A stretch of 8,481 nucleotides of DNA from Desulfonatronum sp. (GTDB taxonomy: Bacteria; Desulfobacterota; Desulfovibrionia; Desulfovibrionales; Desulfonatronaceae): the NCBI GenBank assembly GCA_007127655.1, contig SKYX01000385.1, positions 1 to 8,481 on the forward strand. Direction: 5' to 3'. The notes beneath the pieces were generated by a model. The model did not search any database. It was not told the origin of the DNA and worked only from the letters and a program-made list of their open reading frames with translations. Of the stretch, positions 1 to 7,159 are shown one piece after another. The position numbers and the translations under genes were made by a program. The first letter of the stretch is position 1. Each line of letters opens with the position of its first letter.

Positions 1-1309
1 CCTTGTCGAAAAAGCGGAACTTGCCGCAGGCCAGGGTCAGGACCACGCAGTCCGAGGGGACCTTTTCCACGAACTCGGTGTAGTAGTTGCGCCCGGGCTT
101 GGCCCCGTCGCAGCCGGCCACGAGGAAGAAGTGGCGGATCTTCTTGTTCTTGACCAGGTCGATGACCTTGTCCGCCGCGGAGAGCACCGCGTTGCGGGCA
201 AAGCCGGTCATCACGGTCTTGCCGGGAACGTCCTCGGCAAAGCCGGGCATTTCCAGGGCCTTGGCGATCACCGGGCCGAACTCGCCGTTCTTGACGTGTT
301 GGACCCCGGGAAAGCCCACCAGTCCGGTGGTGAAGATATTGCCCTTGTAGCTTTCCTGCGGGCGCTGGATGCAGTTGGTGGTCATCAGGATGGCCCCGGG
401 GAAGGCGCTGAATTCCTTGTGCTGGTTCTGCCAGGCCGTGCCGTAGTGGCCATGGAAATGCGAGTAGGCCTTCAGCTTCGGATAACCGTGGGCCGGCAGC
501 ATTTCACCGTGGGTGTAGATGGTGATGCCCTTGCCTTCGGTCTGCTTGAGCAACTCTTCCAGATCCTTCAGGTCGTGGCCCGAAACCAGGATAGCCTTGC
601 CCTTTTTCGCCCCCAGGGGCACGGAGGTGGGGACCGGGTCGCCGTAGGCCCCGGTATTGGCGGCGTCCAGGATCTCCATGGTCTTCAGGTTGACCTCGCC
701 GCAACGCAGCACCAGTCCCAGCCAGTCTTGCAGCTCCAGATCCGTGCGGGTCATGGTGGCCATGGCCTCATGAATGAAGGCGTACACCGAGTCGTCGGTC
801 TGGCCCAGAATCCGGGCGTGATCGGCATAGGCGGCCACGCCTTTGAGTCCGAACAGCAGGGTGTGCTTCAGGGAGCGCTTGTCCGGGTCGGTCACCTTGT
901 CGTTGTGCAGCCCGTGCTCTTCGCCCTGACGGACCAGGCCGTCCATGGTCGGGGCAGGCTCGAAGGTCGCTTCCGGAGCATCAAATTCCGCAACGCCGCC
1001 CGCGGCCTTGACCTTGGCCCGCAGTTCCTCGCGATAGGTCACGGCCTGCTTGATCAGGGGCACGAAGCGCTCCGGATCGAAGTCTACGTTGGTCAACGTG
1101 GAAAACAGGGCCTCGCAGGCAAAGGCGTCAATCTCCGCGCTTTTCACGCCCACCTTGCGACCTTCATGGGCCACCAGCCCCAGGCCTTGCAGTGCATACA
1201 CCAGCAGATCCTGCAACGCGGCAACGTCCGGCTGCTTGCCGCACACGCCGACCTTCTCGCATCCCTGTCCCTTGGCCGTCTGTTCACACTGATAGCAAAA
1301 CATGGTCAT
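1..1309 (-). CDS. hcp: Hybrid cluster protein (hydroxylamine reductase), class I, partial
   Basis: The gene runs off the left edge; 436 N-terminal codons are present of about 550 in the family. Hcp is a cytoplasmic Fe-S enzyme described as a hydroxylamine reductase and NO reductase, used in nitrosative-stress defence by anaerobes. The N-terminus has four cysteines at 5, 8, 17 and 23 (C-X2-C-X8-C-X5-C), the class I spacing that binds the N-terminal Fe-S cluster. Hybrid-cluster ligands are visible in order: His245 in SGHDL, Glu269 in THGEM, Cys313 in TTNC, Cys400 in VAGCDG and Cys428 in LACGKF. These correspond to His244, Glu268, Cys312, Cys406 and Cys434 of the Desulfovibrio vulgaris protein; the last ligands lie outside the window. 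I chose the ATG at 1309 because a GGAG lies 7 bases upstream; a second ATG two codons later (1303) gives the D. vulgaris-like MFC start. The gene has its own promoter and CRP/FNR-type box (see 1371-1411). The identification is very secure. Confidence 0.97.
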   Translation of the reverse strand, partial: MTMFCYQCEQTAKGQGCEKVGVCGKQPDVAALQDLLVYALQGLGLVAHEGRKVGVKSAEIDAFACEALFSTLTNVDFDPERFVPLIKQAVTYREELRAKVKAAGGVAEFDAPEATFEPAPTMDGLVRQGEEHGLHNDKVTDPDKRSLKHTLLFGLKGVAAYADHARILGQTDDSVYAFIHEAMATMTRTDLELQDWLGLVLRCGEVNLKTMEILDAANTGAYGDPVPTSVPLGAKKGKAILVSGHDLKDLEELLKQTEGKGITIYTHGEMLPAHGYPKLKAYSHFHGHYGTAWQNQHKEFSAFPGAILMTTNCIQRPQESYKGNIFTTGLVGFPGVQHVKNGEFGPVIAKALEMPGFAEDVPGKTVMTGFARNAVLSAADKVIDLVKNKKIRHFFLVAGCDGAKPGRNYYTEFVEKVPSDCVVLTLACGKFRFFDK

Positions 1310-1370
1310 GGCTCGTCTCCTCTCTATCTATATGGGTTGATAAACGGGGTTTCCGTCGAACACGGGTCCC

Positions 1371-1411
1371 GTTCTACCCAACCCTCAAAGCCGCGCCTTG
1401 ATCTATGTCAA
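1371..1411 (-). promoter_or_regulatory. hcp promoter with FNR/HcpR-like operator
   Basis: Positions 1398-1411 read TTGATCTATGTCAA on the plus strand and TTGACATAGATCAA in the hcp direction: two TTGA/TCAA half-sites in the 14-bp CRP/FNR arrangement. A -10-like TAGAAC lies at 1376-1371. Transcription would start near 1364, which puts the box centre about 41 bases upstream, the class II activator position, and leaves a leader of about 54 bases before the hcp ATG. HcpR, a CRP/FNR-family regulator, is known to control hcp in sulfate reducers, so HcpR or FNR are the candidates; which one acts cannot be read here. A longer dyad, GCGCCTT (1393-1399) and AAGGCGC (1413-1419), encloses the operator. The rest of the 1310-1509 gap shows no clear terminator. 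Confidence 0.72.
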
Positions 1412-1509
1412 AAAGGCGCAAATCCGTTTTCCCGATGCTCCCGGCAATGGACTCTGGGATTTTTTCCTGGGCCCATGTGTCTCCTTCAGTTCAAGCGCAC
1501 TCATGCAGC

Positions 1510-3258
1510 TCATGTCCCATCCCGTTGTGATGGTTGCGGCAGCGCATGATCATGCCCGTCCTTGGGCAGCGTAAAATACACGGTTGTTCCCTGCCCCTGT
1601 TCGCTTTCCACCCAGATTCGGCCACCGTGTTTTTCGATGAACTGCTTGCAAATGACCAGGCCGAGACCGGTGCCCTTTTCGCCTTCCGTTCCAAGCTGAC
1701 GATTGTCTTTTGAAATCGCGAAGAGGTTGGATAGCCTCTCCTTGTTTATCCCGATACCGCTGTCTTTCACGGCCACCTGAATAACGTCGCCTTCTTGTCG
1801 GGCCGTAACGAGAACTTCTCCGTCACGGGGCGTGAATTTCACGGCATTGAAGAGCAGGTTGCGAATGACGGTGTTGATCATCGGCTTGTCGATCATGGCC
1901 ATCATGTTATGGGGGATGTCAATGGTGATGGAGATGCTCTTCTGATCGGCCACACCCTGGGCCGATCTCAGGCTGATATTCGCCAGTTCAGACAAATCAG
2001 AGGACTTCCTTACAAACTCCAGGTTGCCTTGCTCCATGCGCGCCCATTGCATCAAGTCTTCCAAAAGCGCCATCACATTACGCGTGCTCGTATGCAGTTC
2101 CACGGCCAGATGTGCGATATCCTGTTCCGAGAAGAGCTTGATGTCTTCGGAAAGCAACTGAGTTGAAGTCATCAAGCCGGACAAGGGGGATTTCAGGTCA
2201 TGGGCGATAATGGAAAAAAGTCTGTCTTTGTCCTCATTGGATTTCCGCAACTGCTGGTTGACCTGCCTGATCATCTCCTCGGCCTGTTCGCGTTCAACCA
2301 TTTCTCTTCGCAGCTTGGCGTTGGACGTTTCAAGTTCCGTCGTCCGTCGGCGAACACGATCTTCAAGTTCGTTTCGTTCAATTTGGAGAGCTTTGGACAT
2401 GCTGTTGAACGTGTTGGCGAGATCGACCAGTTCCGTGCCTTTTGGCGGTGTGATCTGTTCTCCCAGATGCGCGGGGTCCGTGGCAATGGCCTGGGCCTTG
2501 TCGCGAAGATACCCCAACGGATCGAATATCCAGCGTTTGTTCAGGATCACGGTCACGCAGAAAAGGCCCACGAGTACGGTCCCGAACGCAATGGCTAACT
2601 GCAGGGTGAGCTGATTGACGGATGTGTACGCCGCATCAAGGGGAATCCGGATGGATACGGCAGAGACGACCTCACCCTCCGTCCGGTTAAAGCTGCGCTC
2701 TGAGCCGTAGGCTTCCACGAGGCCCTGTGGGGCGGACTCCGGTTCGGAGTGGCAACGGAGGCATGTTGCCTCCATGGTCTCGCCGCGTTGCAGAACGGTG
2801 AAGTAGGGTTCACCCTCGAATATCCGGGTTTCGGACAGAACATGCAGGTCCTCGTCCTGGTTCAGCCTTTCAATAAACTCCCGCTCCAGGGCGTCGGCTT
2901 CGTTGTCCGGGTGACGAGCGTCGATCGCCGCCTCCTTGTAATAATAAGAAATATCGTGCAAGGATTTGAAATATTTTTCCATTTCGCGCACGGCATATGT
3001 TGAGGACATCCACACCGCCTCGAATTGCTCGCCCAGTTCAGGTGCGTTTGCCGCGGCGAAGTCAAACAAGGTCGGCTTGAGTTGATGCGAGAAGTAGGTA
3101 TGCACGGCTAGCCTGGAATCCAGAATCACCTGGGCCTTGTCCTGGGCTTCCCGCAAGGCATGCTCTTTCATTCTGGCATTCACAAAGAGAATCGTGATCA
3201 AGGCGGCGACAAGAATGACTCCTCCAATCGTCGCCGCCAAGCGGGTGTTTATGCTCAT
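1510..3258 (-). CDS. Membrane sensor histidine kinase with periplasmic heme-c (DUF3365/Tll0287-like) domain
   Basis: A 582-residue sensor kinase. A membrane segment at about 8-26 and a second at about 215-240 enclose a periplasmic sensor of about 190 residues. This carries one CLRCH motif (C166, C169, H170), the signature for covalent c-type heme, in a DUF3365/Tll0287-like setting. A HAMP linker (about 240-295) and a coiled coil (about 290-345) follow. The HisKA box is FSIIAHDLKSPLSG with phospho-acceptor His353. The ATPase has an N box with Asn467 and Asn471, G1 DSGIGI (499-504) and G2 GTGLGL (529-534). There is no receiver domain, so it must pass phosphate to a separate regulator, and none is encoded intact here. 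The start has GGAG five bases upstream. It lies 69 bp behind the hybrid kinase, probably co-transcribed, and about 200 bp ahead of hcp. Heme-c sensors of this type are thought to respond to redox state or bound gases; the ligand here is unknown. Confidence 0.9.
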   Translation of the reverse strand: MSINTRLAATIGGVILVAALITILFVNARMKEHALREAQDKAQVILDSRLAVHTYFSHQLKPTLFDFAAANAPELGEQFEAVWMSSTYAVREMEKYFKSLHDISYYYKEAAIDARHPDNEADALEREFIERLNQDEDLHVLSETRIFEGEPYFTVLQRGETMEATCLRCHSEPESAPQGLVEAYGSERSFNRTEGEVVSAVSIRIPLDAAYTSVNQLTLQLAIAFGTVLVGLFCVTVILNKRWIFDPLGYLRDKAQAIATDPAHLGEQITPPKGTELVDLANTFNSMSKALQIERNELEDRVRRRTTELETSNAKLRREMVEREQAEEMIRQVNQQLRKSNEDKDRLFSIIAHDLKSPLSGLMTSTQLLSEDIKLFSEQDIAHLAVELHTSTRNVMALLEDLMQWARMEQGNLEFVRKSSDLSELANISLRSAQGVADQKSISITIDIPHNMMAMIDKPMINTVIRNLLFNAVKFTPRDGEVLVTARQEGDVIQVAVKDSGIGINKERLSNLFAISKDNRQLGTEGEKGTGLGLVICKQFIEKHGGRIWVESEQGQGTTVYFTLPKDGHDHALPQPSQRDGT

Positions 3259-3327
3259 GCGATCTCCTGCAATTCTATGACAAGTCCACGCCTTGCGCTG
3301 CGCCCGGCTGAGCAGAATTGTCGTTTG

Positions 3328-6300
3328 TTATGTTGTCTTGACAACCAGCCTCAGCGCCTTCGCCAAGTCCTCCATGCGCACCGGCTTTGCCAGATAGTCG
3401 TCCATGCCGGCCTCCAGAAATATCTCCCGGTCCCCGGCCATGGCGTAGGCGGTCAGGGCGATGATTGGAATTCGGGGTTCACGGTTCAGCGGTTCACGGT
3501 TCACGGTTGGGGCCGGGGTAGCGAGGGGTTGGGTTGCATTTGGCGCGACGCCGTCGGGCGCACCGCGTTGCGCCCCAACATCAACACCGTCAACCGCCGT
3601 TTCTTCAACCGTTGAACCGCTGAACCGTGAACCGCGAACCTCCATGGCGCGAATGCGCCGCGTCGCCTCCACCCCATCCAGCACCGGCATTTGAATGTCC
3701 ATCAGGATGACGTCGAAGTCCTGGACCGCGAGCAGATCAAGAACCTGCTTGCCGTCCTCGGCCAGGGTCACGTCATGTCCGGCTTTTTCCAGGAGTTTCA
3801 TGGTAGGTGCGGCATTGGACGGCTCGTCCTCGGCCAGCAGGATGCGCATGCTCTGCCGAGGTTCAGCCAGCCGGGCCGTCCCTTGCTGATCTGGAATGCT
3901 CTCCCCGGCAGGCAGCTTAAGAGACAGAACCACATACACGGTGGTCCCTTTATCCACGGTGCTGACCACGGACATATTCCCGTCCATCAGGTCCACCAGG
4001 CGCTTGACTATGGCCAAGCCGAGGCCGGCCCCCTGGTAGCTGCGCGTGTAGGAACCTTCCACCTGCACAAAAGGCTGGAACAGGATCTTGAGTTTGTCGT
4101 CAGGGATACCCACGCCGGTATCGGTGACGGAAAAGAGGATGCGGCATTCGTTTGTTTTTTGTCTGGATAAGGGCGCCATTTCCACCTTAATGCTGCCTTT
4201 GTTCGTGAATTTCAAGGCATTGCCCACAAGGTTGAACAGAATTTGGCGTATCCTGGCTGCGTCTCCCATGAGTTGCTCCGGAATGAGCGGATCGAGGGAA
4301 AATTCCAACAAAATGCCTTTTTCGCGGGCTGCGATAATGAAGAGATCGGCAATCGAATCGTGAAGTTCCCGTGGGTTGAATGGTTCCGGAAAGATTTCCA
4401 ACTTACCTGCCTCGATGCGTGAGATATCCAGAATGTCCGTGAGCAGCCGGATGAAACGATTCGCTGATTTCAACCCCATATCAATGAACCGCTTTTGCTC
4501 CGCGTTCAGAGGCGTGGTTTGCAAGAGCTGGAGTATGCCCATAATCCCGTTGAAGGGGGTACGCAGTTCGTGGCTCATGTTGGCCAGGAATTCGCTCTTG
4601 GCCCTGTTCGCGGCCTCGGCTTGCTCCTTGGCCAGGAACAAGTCCTGTTCTGCTTGCTTACGTTCTGAAATATCGGTCAGGATGCAATGGGTTCTAACAA
4701 ATTTTCCATATACGTCATGCTGCACTCTGCCTTCGAGCAGGAAAAACTTTATGGAACCGTCCTTGTGCACGAGTTCCATCTCTCCGGTCCCGCGTCCACA
4801 AAGTTTAAAATTTTCGAATGTTTCAAGAAAGAAATGCCTGGTCCGTTCAGACCATAGTTCGCTGAAGTTCTTCCTCAGGAGTTCGTCGGAAGAGTAGCCG
4901 AGCAATTCGCAGAGTCTCTTGTTGACATCAATAAACCGGCCTACCTCGTCTAAAGATTGATACGCCGTGGGCGAGTTTTCAAAAAGGGACCTGAATCGCT
5001 CCTCGCTTTTTCGCAACTCCTCTTCAGCCTTGTACCGTGTGGTGATATCCCGGTTGACGACAATGGCCGCCTCAATCTTGCCTTCTTCATTCAACACCGG
5101 TGCGGTATAATTGAGGATTATTTTCTTCTTGCCGTCAAAAGCGTCGATTTCCAGGAGTTCGTCAACAATGGTCACCCCCCTGTTCACGGTGTGCGCCAAG
5201 GCCCAATCACCAGGGGCGATTTCCTCACCAGTAGGCAGACGCCTGGCCTTGAAAACACCATATTCACTCTGATCGACTTTTGGTTCCATCCCCCAGATGG
5301 CCACTCCCGCCGGGTTGCCCCGCAGAAGCGTCCCGTTCTTGTCCGCGATCCACAAGCCAATGGGCAGTATTTCAAAAACATTCCTGAGCAGATTTTCGCT
5401 TCTGCGCAACGCTTCTTCAGTTTGCTTGAGGCCGGAAATATCGGTGTGCGCACCGACAACCCTCAAAGCCTTGCCCAAGGCATCGCGTTGCAAGGCCCGG
5501 CCCCTGGTGTAAATCCACTTGTAGCCGCCTTGTTTTGTTTTCAAGCGCAATTCGATTGCATACGTCGGCAGGCGACCGGCAACATAGCCCTCAAATGCTT
5601 CCCGAAACGTATCCGTATCTTCCGGGTGGATGTTGTCTTCGCAAAAGCATCCGAAATCCTGGATTTCAGCTGACGCATAGCCAAGCATTCGCGCGAAGCG
5701 TTCGGAATATGCAAACCTGCCGGTGACGAGATCATAATCCCAGATACCGTCATTGGTGGCATCCAGAACCTGTTGCAGGTATTCTTCGGTTCGTTTCTGC
5801 TCGGTGACATCCTGGAAAATACAATGCGTTCTCAGAAATCGGCCCTGGTCGTCGCGCTGGATTTTGCCGTTGAAAAACACAAGAATTGTCGTCCCATCCT
5901 TCTTGACCATCTCGAACTCAACACCCAGGATTTCGCCCACGGCCTTGAATCTGGGGAAATTATCCTTGAAATGTCCCCTCCAGTCAGGATGCAGAATATC
6001 TCCAAAGTTTTTGCCGATCAGTTCGTCCCTTGAGTAACCCAGAGCGTCAAGAAATGTTTGGTTGACATCCAGAAAGTTTCCTTGCTCATCCAGAGACTGA
6101 TAGGGCATGGGCGCGTTTGTGAACATCAGCCGGAAACGCTTGTCCGTTTCCTCCTTTTCACATTCGGCCTGCCTACGCTCAGTTATATCCGTAGTGAACC
6201 CCTGATAGGCAACGATCAGCCCGTCCTTATCCTTGACGACACGGGCATTCCTGGACACCCAAAGGATCGTCCCGTCATTGCGGCGGAACCGGCACTCATG

Positions 6301-6573
6301 GTTGGTCACCTCGCCCTGTTCCTCTAAAAGCAAAATGAATTGCTCCCGGTCTTTCGGATCAACATAAACCTGCGTGGCGATGTCCGTGATCGCAGCGATC
6401 ATTTCCTCAGGCGAGGAGTAGCCACGCATCCTGACCAGAGCCGAATTGACGCTGAGGTATCTTCCCTCCGGAGTGGAGGTGAAAATGCCGATGGGTGCAT
6501 TCTTCAGAATGTCTTGGGCATCGAGAAAATCCTCTTGCGGCCGAGGATTCTCTGGGGCTTTCTTCGTAGCCAT
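3328..6573 (-). CDS. Soluble five-PAS hybrid histidine kinase/response regulator with interrupted receiver
   Basis: A 1081-residue protein with no signal peptide or membrane segment, hence cytoplasmic. In order: five PAS/PAC units at about 17-135, 145-260, 264-385, 395-515 and 527-640, each closing with a D-I/V-(S/T) type PAC end; HisKA with MSHELRTPFNG (phospho-acceptor His668); HATPase with N box NLVGNALKFT (Asn785), G1 DTGVGI (818-823) and G2 GAGLGL (848-853); and a C-terminal receiver from about 909 with acidic E915/D916, phospho-acceptor D959 in LMDIQMP, T1041 in ALTAYAM and K1063 in YLAKPV. PAS2 and PAS5 are alike (shared YQSLDE, FVRTHC/FLRTHC and GYS-DEL), suggesting internal duplication. 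The start has a strong AGGAGG five bases upstream. The receiver is oversized by about 55 residues (979-1033) because a palindromic repeat is inserted in frame. All catalytic residues survive, so activity is possible but uncertain. Signal and output partner are unknown. Confidence 0.92.
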   Translation of the reverse strand: MATKKAPENPRPQEDFLDAQDILKNAPIGIFTSTPEGRYLSVNSALVRMRGYSSPEEMIAAITDIATQVYVDPKDREQFILLLEEQGEVTNHECRFRRNDGTILWVSRNARVVKDKDGLIVAYQGFTTDITERRQAECEKEETDKRFRLMFTNAPMPYQSLDEQGNFLDVNQTFLDALGYSRDELIGKNFGDILHPDWRGHFKDNFPRFKAVGEILGVEFEMVKKDGTTILVFFNGKIQRDDQGRFLRTHCIFQDVTEQKRTEEYLQQVLDATNDGIWDYDLVTGRFAYSERFARMLGYASAEIQDFGCFCEDNIHPEDTDTFREAFEGYVAGRLPTYAIELRLKTKQGGYKWIYTRGRALQRDALGKALRVVGAHTDISGLKQTEEALRRSENLLRNVFEILPIGLWIADKNGTLLRGNPAGVAIWGMEPKVDQSEYGVFKARRLPTGEEIAPGDWALAHTVNRGVTIVDELLEIDAFDGKKKIILNYTAPVLNEEGKIEAAIVVNRDITTRYKAEEELRKSEERFRSLFENSPTAYQSLDEVGRFIDVNKRLCELLGYSSDELLRKNFSELWSERTRHFFLETFENFKLCGRGTGEMELVHKDGSIKFFLLEGRVQHDVYGKFVRTHCILTDISERKQAEQDLFLAKEQAEAANRAKSEFLANMSHELRTPFNGIMGILQLLQTTPLNAEQKRFIDMGLKSANRFIRLLTDILDISRIEAGKLEIFPEPFNPRELHDSIADLFIIAAREKGILLEFSLDPLIPEQLMGDAARIRQILFNLVGNALKFTNKGSIKVEMAPLSRQKTNECRILFSVTDTGVGIPDDKLKILFQPFVQVEGSYTRSYQGAGLGLAIVKRLVDLMDGNMSVVSTVDKGTTVYVVLSLKLPAGESIPDQQGTARLAEPRQSMRILLAEDEPSNAAPTMKLLEKAGHDVTLAEDGKQVLDLLAVQDFDVILMDIQMPVLDGVEATRRIRAMEVRGSRFSGSTVEETAVDGVDVGAQRGAPDGVAPNATQPLATPAPTVNREPLNREPRIPIIALTAYAMAGDREIFLEAGMDDYLAKPVRMEDLAKALRLVVKTT
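3476..3640. repeat. 165-bp palindromic repeat element inserted in frame in the receiver coding region
   Basis: Two outer arms (3476-3508 and 3607-3640) are built from tandem 7-8 base units of the GGTTCAC type and are inverted to each other. A 21-base stretch (3476-3496) is perfectly complementary to 3613-3633. The 98-base centre holds a second dyad, GGCGCGACGC (3542-3551) against GCGTTGCGCC (3565-3574), 9 of 10 matching. The whole could form a long cruciform or RNA hairpin. The length is an exact multiple of three with no stop in the host frame; it encodes low-complexity sequence ending in NREPLNREPR. Removing 3476-3640 joins the flanks to read IRAMDRIPIIALTAYAM, an ordinary receiver sequence. 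I infer a MITE-like or REP-like non-autonomous element, comparable in behaviour to the protein-coding palindromic elements of Rickettsia. No transposase or clear target duplication is visible. Confidence 0.85.
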
Positions 6574-6693
6574 GCGGCCCTCCTGGGGCGTTGAGACGAG
6601 GAGATGTTTGCAGGCAAAGGCAGGGGATTGGCTTTCCTCAACACTTCCATCCCAAAAAGGAGTGTGTCATTTTGGATGGTGTAATCATTACGT

Positions 6694-6729
6694 TAATCTG
6701 CTCGCCTTGGCCAACTATGTCAACTTGAC
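6694..6729 (-). promoter_or_regulatory. Possible promoter of the hybrid kinase gene
   Basis: In the kinase direction a perfect -35 hexamer TTGACA lies at 6723-6718. At 17-18 bases spacing the -10 candidates (CAGATT at 6700-6695 or AGATTA at 6699-6694) are weak. The -35 is embedded in a perfect dyad GTCAA-C-TTGAC (6719-6729), and a second perfect dyad GTAAT-C-ATTAC occupies 6681-6691. These could be repressor or activator sites around a weak, regulated promoter. The leader to the kinase ATG would be about 115 bases. This is pattern-based and tentative. Confidence 0.3.
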
Positions 6730-6838
6730 TGCACCGCGGCAGCAGGGCTTTTTTGTTCTCACCAAATCCGTATTTATCTTTCAGTCTGAACCATGTTCCT
6801 GGAAATCCGTCAACACGCCGGATTCGTAGCGAAGATTT

Positions 6839-6901
6839 GGCACAAACTCCCTCAAGCCTCCGGCCCGTCATCAAAGACGGGCCGTCCCACGAGTTTGTCC
6901 C
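6839..6901. other. Large nested stem-loop in the gene-free interval
   Basis: An inner stem CGGCCCGTC (6861-6869) pairs perfectly with GACGGGCCG (6876-6884) around a six-base loop. An outer stem ACAAACTC (6842-6849) pairs perfectly with GAGTTTGT (6891-6898), and two further G-C pairs are possible beyond one mismatch. The parts are separated by an asymmetric internal loop. There is no T-run on either side, so it is not a standard intrinsic terminator. It may be a structured leader, a small RNA or a remnant of a palindromic element. The interval 6574-7062 holds no convincing intact gene. Confidence 0.6.
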
Positions 6902-6911
6902 GACTCTGGCA

Positions 6912-6944
6912 CGCGGAAATATTCCGCGCCTTGATCTGCGTCAA
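6912..6944. promoter_or_regulatory. FNR/HcpR-like box 2 with adjoining dyad
   Basis: Positions 6931-6944 read TTGATCTGCGTCAA, differing from the hcp box only in the central bases. The left flank CCGCGCC is also the same as at the hcp box, giving a shared 14-base block. Immediately to the left is a perfect 7-bp dyad CGCGGAA-ATA-TTCCGCG (6912-6928), possibly a second operator. No convincing -10 hexamer lies at the class II distance in either direction, so the controlled promoter is unclear. Confidence 0.55.
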
Positions 6945-6986
6945 ATTGTGTAACGTTGAAGAGCAAAAAGGGGTGACCGCCAAAAA

Positions 6987-7028
6987 TTGATCCAGATCAA
7001 GGCCGGCGCGAAGATTTTCGGCTTATCA
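6987..7028 (+). promoter_or_regulatory. FNR-like box 3 and rightward promoter
   Basis: Positions 6987-7000 are a perfect palindrome TTGATCCAGATCAA, matching the FNR pattern TTGAT-N4-ATCAA. A -10-like TTATCA lies at 7023-7028. A start near 7035 would put the box centre at about -41.5, the class II activator position. About 28 bases further comes an ATG with a GGAG at good spacing (7063). Box, -10, ribosome site and start codon are therefore all in register on the plus strand, though the reading frame they serve is cut short after 23 codons. Confidence 0.55.
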
Positions 7029-7062
7029 GTGAGTTTCTCTTTCCTCGGACCACGGAGCCCGC

Positions 7063-7134
7063 ATGACCCCGCCCACCTCCTCTCCACCGCGCACCACCCT
7101 GCGCACCGTGTTTCTGGCCACGGCCAGGATTTGA
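7063..7134 (+). pseudogene. Truncated 5' end of a plus-strand gene, possibly exported product
   Basis: An ATG with GGAG five bases upstream opens a frame of only 23 codons, MTPPTSSPPRTTLRTVFLATARI, ending at TGA 7132-7134. The product begins like a signal peptide: a polar and basic segment followed by the start of a hydrophobic run that stops abruptly. Just beyond, on the opposite strand, begins the debris of another gene (7160-7348), so the junction near 7135-7160 looks like a deletion or inversion scar. The promoter and box upstream fit this gene. Alternatively it is a true short leader peptide or a chance frame. The family cannot be recognised from what remains. Confidence 0.35.
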
Positions 7135-7159
7135 GGCGAAATCAGGGGTAGTGGGGCTT

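Noticed and set aside
131..1549. 472-codon open frame on the plus strand
   Set aside because: It lies antisense to hcp, whose cluster ligands and ribosome site are unmistakable; long antisense frames are common opposite GC-rich genes.
3332..3345. Perfect dyad GTTGTC-TT-GACAAC at the end of the hybrid kinase gene, considered as a terminator
   Set aside because: It has a two-base loop, is A/T-rich and lies within the last codons with no T-run after it; the next gene follows after 69 bp, so co-transcription is more likely.
3476..3640. CRISPR or tandem-repeat array interpretation of the GGTTCAC units
   Set aside because: The units are 7-8 bases, contiguous, and arranged as two inverted arms without spacers, so the region is a palindromic element, not a CRISPR array.
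6727..6756. Plus-strand intrinsic terminator ending in TTTTTT
   Set aside because: Only a 4-bp stem (CTGC/GCAG) is available and six bases separate it from the T-run; too weak to call.
6638..6874. 78-codon minus-strand frame between the FNR-like boxes and the hybrid kinase
   Set aside because: It has no convincing ribosome site, is A/T-rich at third positions unlike its neighbours, overlaps the nested hairpin and putative promoter, and I recognise no family. Parts look protein-like, so it could be an eroded remnant.
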